A DNA stretch of 64,000 nt from Hymenopus coronatus (lineage: Eukaryota > Arthropoda > Insecta > Mantodea > Hymenopodidae). This document shows, in pieces, positions 57,006-64,000 of this stretch. How positions within the stretch are numbered: position 1 is the first letter of the stretch; every line of letters begins with the position of its first letter. The notes beneath the pieces are model-generated. The model saw only the letters and a list, made by a program, of their open reading frames with translations. It searched no databases and was not told the DNA's origin. A program made the position numbers and the translations under genes. The DNA lies in the NCBI GenBank assembly GCA_030762935.1, contig CM060883.1, positions 30,932,501-30,996,500 on the forward strand, in the 5' to 3' direction.

Positions 57006-57532
57006 ACTTTCTCTACACGTACTATATACATAGTGAATAGAGAAAGTATTGCACTCCACCCAAAAATTCGATACCGAGATTTCACTGGAAATATATGTTT
57101 TAGGGTCTCCTGTATCCAAAAAAAGCATTTTCACAAAAAGGTCCGTGTGTGTCCATGTATCCGTGTGCCTGTGAACACGATAACTCAAAAACGAAAAGTC
57201 ATTAAAGTACCAAACTTGGTATTTAAGTTTAGTATCTTCCAGGGATGCGACACAAAGATTTTGAGCAAAATCCCCCCATCCCCAACTACTCTTTACATGG
57301 ATTTTTTTCGAAAAATTTGATTTTCTCAAAAATGCTCTAACGATTTTGATTAAAATATTGTGTAAAGATATTTACATGATAAAAAAAATGTATATCTTGA
57401 ATTTTCTGGATGAATTTTACGTAATTTTACATAACTGCTAAAGCGTAAGAGGTGGACAAAAATTCACCACACAAAAAATGTAGAGCACGTTAAAACATAA
57501 AATTTACGTTATATGCATTTTTTTCGTGGGGC

Positions 57533-57575
<43 letters not shown>

Positions 57576-57865
57576 AGATATTCCTTGTTTTTGGTTTCCG
57601 CTTTGAAAAGCATACTATTCTCATACAGGAATTTGTCAACTCTTGTCCATAGAAACAAAGGAACTTCGGTCACATAGCAACCAGCTTTTGACTATCACTT
57701 TAACCTATGGTACTCCCTTATTTCGCTTCTACTTACATGGAAGCGAGTGATAAGAATATTTCTACTATTTTCTCTGATTAACTTGAAGTAAATAGAAGTA
57801 TAAGCTTGTAAAGAACAATTTGCTGCAGAGATGTAGAAAAAGTCATGTGAATGGCACACATCAGA
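57006..57865 (+). mobile_element. DLR repeat, full length (reference copy)
   Basis: It starts ACTTTCTCTACACGTACTAT and ends GGCACACATCAGA. The 5' palindrome spans 57006-57045. Next come ATTCCACCC-like text, the short GT tract, ACCAAACTTGGT, TTTTGATTAAAATATTG, a T run (57537-57574), CTACTTACATGGAAGC, the subterminal GTAGAAAAAGTC, and the hairpin ATGTG with loop AATGGCA and CACAT. Flanks are T runs on both sides. Confidence 0.93.
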
Positions 57866-57894
57866 TTTTTTGTTCATTCTAAAATACAGTTCGG

Positions 57895-58110
57895 GAGCCT
57901 TGTCGGAACTCCGGCGATGTATTCCTTTTTTCTCCCCCCCCCTCCTCCCCAGTTTCCTACATTTCCTTTGTGGCCCTATTTATTTAGCGTTTTCCTTTTT
58001 CTTATATTACACACAATTACAAACACACAAACACTCATGCCCAAGGCGGGACTCGAGCCCACGATCCCCTGCGCCACGAAGCACCAAAGCGAGTGCGGCC
58101 ACGGGACCCG
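57895..58110 (-). mobile_element. tRNA-derived SINE (S5-related)
   Basis: The minus strand reads GCGGGTCCCGTGGCCGCACT, CGCTTTGGTGCTTCG (A-box region) and GTGGGCTCGAGTCCCGCC (B box), then GGGCATGAGTGTTTGTG as in the S5 family. A pyrimidine-rich run (57930-57950) lies in the body. Confidence 0.6.
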
Positions 58111-58114
58111 CAAA

Positions 58115-58817
58115 GGTATTTCTGGATGCTTGAACCTTTAACTCCCTTAACATCTTGAGCCGATGCCCACACGCTTACCATAGTGCTAAATGATGCCAAT
58201 ATGGTTCGTGCACCTTGAAACCACATTAAATTCTGTTATATAATCTGTGGGAAACGCCGCAAGACCTGCAGTTTTATTTGGGCCACAGCCTTCATTTAAA
58301 ATGCTGCACATTCACGTGCCAGAGGCAGTCTTATCAATTTCTAGGAGGTAGTGATATAAATCATTCTGTTGTATCTTCAGAAAGGCCCCCAGCGTCTGGA
58401 ATGAAGTATGCAGAGACAGAACATGAAAGTCTGTTGCAGGCGTTTAACTTTGCCTTGGCGGTTGAATGGGCGCTCATAAAATATTTGTTGCGAGGAGAAG
58501 GCCCCCAGAAAGCCGTTAACTTGAAAGGCCTCTCCATTATTCATCTTACTCAGAGAGGAACCGCCGCTCAAGAGCATACTGTAATAAACTCTTACTGATT
58601 TACAAGTTGGATGCGAATGCGCCTGCCACTGGAAAAATTCACAAGCGAATTCATAGCTCGCATACGTCATGAAAGATTTACTTGCTTATGAGTGCAAAGT
58701 AACGGCGTCCATAAACTATGACAGCGGAACTGATGTTTCCCAAACTGTTCTATTATAACCCTAGGCCAAACTTTTTGTTTTTAATGATAAATGAGAAAGT
58801 TACTGAATTAAAAAAAC
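58115..58817. other. Unassigned DNA
   Basis: A 106-codon plus frame (58278-58598) and a 97-codon minus frame overlap here, neither with a known domain. The base composition is more balanced than in the surrounding repeats, so it is another candidate for host or unclassified transposon sequence. Confidence 0.35.
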
Positions 58818-59270
58818 TGATGTGTTCCATTCACATGACTTTCATTATATCTCTGTAACAAATTATTGTTAATAAGCTTATTCTTCTATTTATTTCATGC
58901 TAATCGCGAAAAATTAGCAGAAATAGTCTTATTACTTGCTTCCTTGTAAGTAGAAGCGATATATGGGAGTATCATAGATTATAGTGAAGTCAAAAGCTGG
59001 TTACTAGGTGACTGAAGTTCCTTTGTTTGTATAGACACGAGTTGACAAATTCCTGTACGAGAAAAGTACAAGTTTTTTAAACCTGAAACCAAAAACAAAG
59101 AATATCTTAAAAACGATCAACTCCTCGAAAAAAAAAAAAAAAGTATATAACATAAATTGTGTGTTTTAATATGCTTTACACATTTTTTGTGTGGTAAGTT
59201 TTTGTCTTTTCTTACGGTTTAGCAGTTATGCAAAATGTAAAATTCATCCAGAATAAAGTAGTGTTCAGAT
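58818..59270 (-). mobile_element. DLR repeat, 5' part lost at a LINE junction
   Basis: It starts ACTGATGTGTTCCATTCACA and stops at AGTAGTGTTCAGAT. An A run (59130-59142) is expanded. LINE-related sequence follows directly. Confidence 0.85.
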
Positions 59271-60360
59271 CGAAACGCACAGTCCTCCGTATGTCTGCTT
59301 GCGCAGGCGCATGGCCGAACCTTCGGAGTTTGAACATTTTCTCGCCGTCTCAGGTCACAAATACGGGAGCACCTATTTTATTCACCGGTCCCCTTGCCGG
59401 GCATGGACGGAAATGGATATACCACTTACGTGTGTCTGCCCCAAAGAGGATGTCTACCAAAGACCTTGGTGGGAGCGACATTTACCTGCTTGCGTCTTCT
59501 AGCTCTCCAGGTTAGTGCCGGAGGACATTGAGGCGTCTCACAACATTGCCCAGGTATACCTACGGGTATCGGGTCACTGCCACATGAGTCCAACCCAATC
59601 CGAACACTCTCTTCCGGGAAGGGCTTGGGCTTGGCCAGACTACTACTAGTGACGTCAGAATATCCGAGTGCTCAGGGTCCGCTCGCTCCGGAGCAGCTGA
59701 AGAGGAAGATACAAGTTAAATATCCACAATTGCCCTGGAGGCAAATTTGGCGTGGCTTTGCTATACCGGAAATCAACACGGAATTGGTCTCGGTGGCATA
59801 TGAGATTGTCAATGAAATCCTACCAACTGCAGATAAATTACATAGACATCATCTGGCAATTCTTCCCGCTTGTCCAATGTGCCAAGCTCCAGATTCGCTC
59901 GCACATCGACTCTTGGAATGCTCAGGTAAAGGACTGATATGGACATGGCTCTTGAGCCGATGTCGGGGTTGGACTGGTGACACCTGGCAGCCTTCAGCAA
60001 CGGATATTTTGCACCTGAATTTTCCCTGGAGGCGTCCTGCATTGTGGAGAGCTCTTATTTGGACAGTAATGGGTACCTATGCTTGGCTTAGTACCTTGGA
60101 CACGCCAGCTGACTGTGTGGTTCCAGCTTTACGAAGTTTTTTGTATGCAGAGAGGTGGCGGATGATTCGAGACAACAGAATCAACCCCTTTAAACCCTGG
60201 ATATACAGGATATGAGCACCTGATTGATTCTATATCGATCCGGGATGATCTTGGATGCAATAACATGCATTATTCCTCTTTATGCTGGCCTGTTGTGATG
60301 TAGAGCTCCTGCTTCTCCTGAAATAAATAAAGTTCCTAATTCCCAAAGGGGGTACTATGC
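59271..60360 (+). mobile_element. LINE 3' portion with a 196-codon open frame
   Basis: The frame 59625-60215 has no stop and ends a non-LTR ORF2-like protein. A zinc-finger-like CPMCQAPDSLAHRLLEC (CX2CX7HX4C) at about residues 86-102 follows LPTADKLHRHHLAILPA. A tryptophan-rich C terminus follows: PALWRALIWTVMGTYAWLS and LRSFLYAERWRMIRDNRINP. This CCHC tail is typical of some LINE clades that lack a second ORF domain downstream. A ~150 bp 3' UTR follows. The part before 59625 (two overlapping frames) is broken. Confidence 0.7.
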
Positions 60361-60769
60361 CATTACAAACTAAATAAAAAAGAATTAAAAAAAAAATCAG
60401 CACTCTCGCTCAAAGAGTTGCCTTTATTAGACACTAAATATTTAGCTAAAAGCACACATAAAACATTACTAGCAAAGTAAAAAAAAAAAAAAATAAATAA
60501 ATAAAAAAAAAGCTGATAAAGAGGCCTATGAGGAAACTTAAGTGGTTTTGCATACACAATAAAGAATTGGAGAACCGCAACAGTTAAATAGCGTCCATAA
60601 TAAAAACTCAATTTAATTTAATTTAGTGTTCTATCATACCAAATGTACGCATAAAAAAAAAAAAAAAAAAAAAAAGAGGTCGGAACCTCCCCCTCCTACG
60701 GAGGGGGGAGTAATCCTGTAACATGCAGTGTTAACTGAGTAGTGAATAAAGGTGATTTAGCTGACGTAC
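60361..60769. other. Low-complexity DNA with an S1 SINE remnant
   Basis: A-rich runs (60480-60511, 60652-60675) surround a reduced S1 3' body (AAGAGGCCTATGAGGAAACT and CAGTTAAATAGCGTCC near 60515-60600). A short GC hairpin CCTCCCCCTCCTACGGAGGG lies at 60687-60706. Confidence 0.5.
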
Positions 60770-61380
60770 TAAAACACGTCTCTACATTAGCCTGACTTGG
60801 TGACTCACTCTCAGCCATTGATACAGATTGTGTATTTACTGAGAACCATTTACAATAAAGCACCTTGTAGCTATTTAAAGCAAATATATCTTGCTTTGTT
60901 TGAAAGTGTTTTTAGCTATGGACTGTTAGCGTATGGGAACTGTTCTAAATTGAAAGATGTTCTACTTCTACAAAAGAAAGCCATGAGAATTTTATGTCAT
61001 ACTTCTTACAATGCTCCACGTAGACCACTTTTTAAGCAACAGAAAATTTTAACAGTGTACAATTGCTGTATATTACAATTATTATTATATGTGCACAAGA
61101 ATTTAAATCAATTTAAACTGAACAGACATGTACACACATTAAATACCAGAAATATTGACAAATTGCATGTTCCATACACTAGACTAAATAAAGTTAAAGA
61201 TACTTATACAGTTTAAGGCTAAAGTAAAAAGATGGTTGATGGGCAATGTATTTTACAATTTGGATTAATTTTTTAATACTAGAATTGTTATATGACTGAC
61301 TCTTACTTGTATATATTATTTTGACCATATCTATTGTACTAATGTACCTAATGACGAAACAAATAAATACTAAATACTAA
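60770..61380 (+). pseudogene. Jockey/CR1-like LINE, RT C-terminal region and 3' end
   Basis: The frame 60797-61216 reads LKQIYLALFESVFSYGLLAY, GNCSKLKDVLLLQKKAMRIL and RRPLFKQQKILTVYNCCILQ, then LLLYVHKNLNQF. This is the classic region after the RT domain (YFALFESHLSYGI..WG, LQKKAIRII, PLF..L.IL.....Y). It is 5'-truncated. The 3' end carries ACAAATAAATACTAAATAC, a short-repeat tail. Confidence 0.85.
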
Positions 61381-61459
61381 ATTGCATTTACCTATTTCAG
61401 TGACCAAAAACTGTGAATCCAGCAGAACAAATAAGAACTTAAGACGTGAGAGTGCGCAC

Positions 61460-61682
61460 ATGGAAATAAGGGAATACACTAGGCTAAACCGACAGATAAA
61501 TGTTTTAAAATGTGGTTGCTATGGGATAGAAATCCGTTTCTTTACGTCACCAAGCATTAACAGGTTCCCATATGAGAAAGTTAAAGTATTTTAAAACTGA
61601 AATCATTAACAAGAAATATCTCGAAAACGGCCAATTTCACAAAAAATGTATATGACATAAATTGTGTATTTTATTAAGATCT
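61460..61682 (-). mobile_element. DLR repeat, subfamily B, split by a SINE
   Basis: GGAAATAAGGGAATACACTAG, GTTCCCATATGAGAAAG, ACAAGAAATATCTCGAAAAC, ending in AGATCT. It continues after the S1 SINE. Confidence 0.8.
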
Positions 61683-61968
61683 GTCGCCCTCCTAGATAAA
61701 TTCATATACCCAAGGTCGCGGGTTGAAACCCGGCGGAGGACGATGGATTTTTAGGGCGTAAAAATCCTTTGCATAGCTTTCTTCGGAAGGGAAGTAAAGC
61801 CGTTGGTCCCGTGTCGTAGATTTACGGCACGTAAAAGATAACTAAAAAAGCCTGATAAAAGAGGCCTCTGAGCAAAATTAAGCGGTCTTTCACGCCCTGT
61901 ATAGAATGAAACGCTGAGAACCACAGCAGTTAAAGAACGCCCATAAATACAACTCCATGTCATTTCAG
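61683..61968 (+). mobile_element. tRNA-derived SINE, family S1
   Basis: The head is partly deleted (GTCGCCCTCCTAGATAAATT) but the B box CGGGTTGAAACCCGG and full body are present. An extra block (TAACTAAAAAAGCCTGATAA) is shared with other copies. A 6 bp duplication AGATCT flanks it at 61677-61682 and 61969-61974. Confidence 0.88.
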
Positions 61969-62349
61969 AGATCTACATGTTTTGTGGAGTAAGTTTTTGT
62001 CTCTCTCTTACGGTTTACCAGTATGCCAAATTAAATAAAATCATTCAAAATAAAGAGATCTTCACAGGTCATTCACAGAAAAGTCAAGATGTACATTCTA
62101 TTTATCATGTAAATATTTTAAGTATAAGAGCTTTTAATCAAAATCGTTAGAGCAATTTTTGAGAAAATAAAAAGTTTCGATTTTTAAATATCAAGGTTGG
62201 TATTTAACGGACTTTTCGGTTTTGAGCTATGCACAGACACAAACATAGACCTTTTTCTATTTTTTTTTAAATCAGGGGGTCGAATTTTTGGGTTCAATAG
62301 AATACCTTCTCTATACACTATGTATATAGTAGGTACGTGTAGAGAAAGT
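61969..62349 (-). mobile_element. DLR repeat, remainder after the SINE
   Basis: AGATCTACATGTTTTGTGG, TACGGTTTACCAGTATGCC, TTTTAATCAAAATCGTTAGA, then a shortened 5' block with ACTATGTATATAGTAGG and ACGTGTAGAGAAAGT. The CA tract is nearly gone. Confidence 0.85.
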
Positions 62350-63539
62350 AAAAAACATACGTAATATACACGCACAGACACACAAATGTGCATACAGAAT
62401 TGTTTTGCACGGAGAGCGTTTGTTTACAGTCAAATCATGATTGCACAGCTGCAGTCAGACATACTTTATTATCCAATTCTGGAGCATTGTCCTAATGAAG
62501 TTGTTGTCATGGAAATGGCTGTGCCTTCAGCTTTTTTACTTGGGCGCAAATGCAGCGAGGCAGACAGATCATTATTGTTACTTAGAAGAGGGTGGGGCAA
62601 TCTCCATAAGCAGTTACACTAAATTAAACTCTTGCAGAGCTGAAGAGGGCTATTTAACCTTCCCCTACTGCAGTGGTTTCGTATTACCCTCTCTCAAACA
62701 ACCAAAACACACAACACAAGAGGGGATCTGTGAAATAACTCTTCAACGTCGAGGTTACGTGCTGTGTAGCCCAAAATAAAAACCTTCCACTGGTAGGTGC
62801 TGGCTGTAAAAAATAAAACTCTGTAGCTTTCATCAATTTAGTAATTAATATCGTGTTTCCAGTCTCAGACAGGGGTTCCCAAACAGTACCGGGATAACAG
62901 CAAGGACTTTATGGTGGTGATTTTGAACATAGGAAATTAATAGGAGGACAACTCACTCAGAAGAATTACTATAAATGTTTTTCAAGTGGGAAGAGTTCTA
63001 CGCTGCTGCAAATGAGATGCGTTATGTGCTCTGCGTTGCCAGGTTCTTTCATATTTCCCCCTCACTCGCACACCGAGCATGCAAATCTGCCTAGCGACAT
63101 AATGTTTATTCGCGTGTATTATGAAGATTATTTGAGCTAAACATCTGTGGTTTTTACAATTCTGCTAAAAATATTACTCCCTATCTTCCTCGTGAATGAT
63201 TTTTTTACAAAATTGTAATATATTGTCTTAGCGAAAGTAGTAGTTATGAGAAACGGAATCATTCAGCACGTTATTCCCCAGTTAAGCGGGAATATGTCTA
63301 CACTGCAGCACTCCGATTGGCTACCGGCCTGGTGGCGCTCAAGGACACACCTCATCCCATTTGAGAGTCACTGTAGGCCTATCTCTTTGTAAATGAATTG
63401 TCAAAGAAATCTGCCAAACTGTACTATTGTCTTTCCATTCTTACTTCACCGGCGATGAAAACAAAACAGAATGTATTTTTCCGCGCTAACACGTGCACAC
63501 ATTACGTGGTGCTACACTGTGATTTTGTATTTTGTATTT
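62350..63539. other. Unassigned DNA
   Basis: Frames at 62386-62622 and 62441-62779 (78 and 112 codons) overlap in different phases without a domain. No repeat was recognised over about 1.2 kb. Confidence 0.4.
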
Positions 63540-63700
63540 TTTTTTTTTTTTTTGCTTAACGTCTTTAATCTGGATGGTCATATCGGACAATGAGTAAATA
63601 GCGGTGAAATGACAATCAAATGATCTCGGGGTCCATGGAGCTTAAAGTTACATTCTCAGAACACGGGAACATCCCGAAAAAAACCTTAACCAGGTAATTG
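63540..63700 (-). mobile_element. SINE family S4, tail and body
   Basis: A T run, then TTAACGTCTTTAATCTGGAT, CATATCGGACAATGAGTAAA and CAAATGATCTCGGGGTCC match the S4 body reversed. The head is replaced by the hairpin that follows. Confidence 0.75.
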
Positions 63701-63881
63701 TGATAATATAATTGTTTTCTCACAGAAACCGTATATAGGAAAAGAGTTGGATAGGTAGAGTCAGACTGAAAAATTCAATGCCATAGCCGGGATTTGAAGC
63801 ACGGATCTCTAGTCTGACTCTACCTATCCATCTCCTATCCTACACACGGTTTCTGTGAGAGAAAACAATTAAATTATCATA
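63698..63881. repeat. Inverted repeat with ~65 bp arms
   Basis: The left arm has TGATAATATAATTGTTTTCTC, ACAGAAACCGTATATAGG and GGATAGGTAGAGTCAGACT. The right arm is AGTCTGACTCTACCTATCC, CCTATCCTACACACGGTTTC and TTAAATTATCA. The loop (63767-63812) carries a reversed tRNA B-box-like GGGATTTGAAGCACGG. A single arm of the same unit occurs at 50075-50140. Confidence 0.8.
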
Positions 63882-64000
63882 AATGTCCCTAATAGTTTGC
63901 TGAACCATGAATCCTGAGTCTTGATGTACTTACGACATTGTAAGTCGCTATTGGGGTTTGCCGTCTCAAAATAATTTGAGATCATCTTGTGGTTTACCGG

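Noticed and set aside
57006..57865. DLR as an LTR retrotransposon, MITE or SINE
   Set aside because: There are no paired LTRs, no fixed duplication, no true terminal inverted repeats at both extreme ends, and no pol III head or A tail. Helentron-type features fit better.
62386..62779. Two overlapping frames near the right end
   Set aside because: They are in different phases of the same strand without any motif; chance frames are likely.

Overview
This is eukaryotic nuclear DNA. It is AT-rich, has no operon-like gene packing, and consists almost entirely of transposable elements and their debris. The element types are mariner/Tc1, hAT and PIF/Harbinger DNA transposons, Jockey/CR1/I-like non-LTR retrotransposons, several tRNA-derived SINE families, and a very abundant ~0.8 kb repeat. 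Together with long microsatellites they suggest an invertebrate, most likely an arthropod with a large genome. I cannot name the species. I see no intact host gene. Almost all reading frames longer than 60 codons are transposase or reverse-transcriptase remnants, or chance frames through repeats (the CA runs read as Thr-His or Cys-Val).

The dominant component is one family, called DLR here (DINE-like repeat). About 45 segments in both orientations cover roughly 40 percent of the window. Oriented 5' to 3', a full copy has: a ~40 nt palindromic 5' end starting ACTTTCTCTAC; a block ending in a variable (GT)n/(CA)n tract; a long AT-rich body without a reading frame; an inverted copy of the first bases (GTAGAGAAAGT) near the 3' end; and a small hairpin (ATGTG, 7 nt loop, CACAT) followed by CAGA and a T run. 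Copies sit in T runs without a clear target duplication. This architecture matches non-autonomous Helentrons (DINE-1/INE-1, 'HINE'). Feature strands give the orientation of this model.

Layout: 1-5.5 kb DLR copies and three SINEs. 5.7-7.7 kb a SINE and a frameshifted Jockey-type RT fragment. 8-12.7 kb DLRs, one of them very old. 12.7-16.1 kb mostly unassigned DNA with a CpG-rich patch at 15.6-15.9 kb. 16-21.2 kb DLRs (one containing a palindrome), a mariner 3' fragment and a possible solo LTR. 21.3-24.7 kb an old hAT transposon split by two DLRs and a SINE. 25.4-26.5 kb a second, internally deleted hAT. 26.9-30.8 kb a pile-up of DLRs, some interrupted by inverted DLRs. 31.5-33.7 kb a DLR with a nested SINE, then a complete but dead mariner. 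34-36 kb DLRs. 36-37.8 kb unassigned. 37.8-40.3 kb a DLR with a nested SINE and a ~900 bp foldback. 40.4-43.6 kb a DLR with a nested SINE and a 5'-truncated LINE whose tail has become a ~1.7 kb TATC array. 44-50.3 kb hairpin DNA, DLRs, a second mariner and a LINE nested in a DLR. 52.4-54.4 kb a SINE and a Harbinger derivative nested in a DLR. 54.7-57.9 kb Tc1-like and mariner fragments, DLRs and a mitochondrial COX1 insertion. 59.3-61.4 kb two LINE 3' ends. 61.4-64 kb a DLR with a nested SINE, and a SINE-derived hairpin.

The nesting gives a relative chronology. DLRs inserted into hAT and mariner copies. SINEs, LINEs and the Harbinger element later inserted into DLRs, several with perfect target-site duplications. 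All statements come from reading by eye; no alignment or database search was run.
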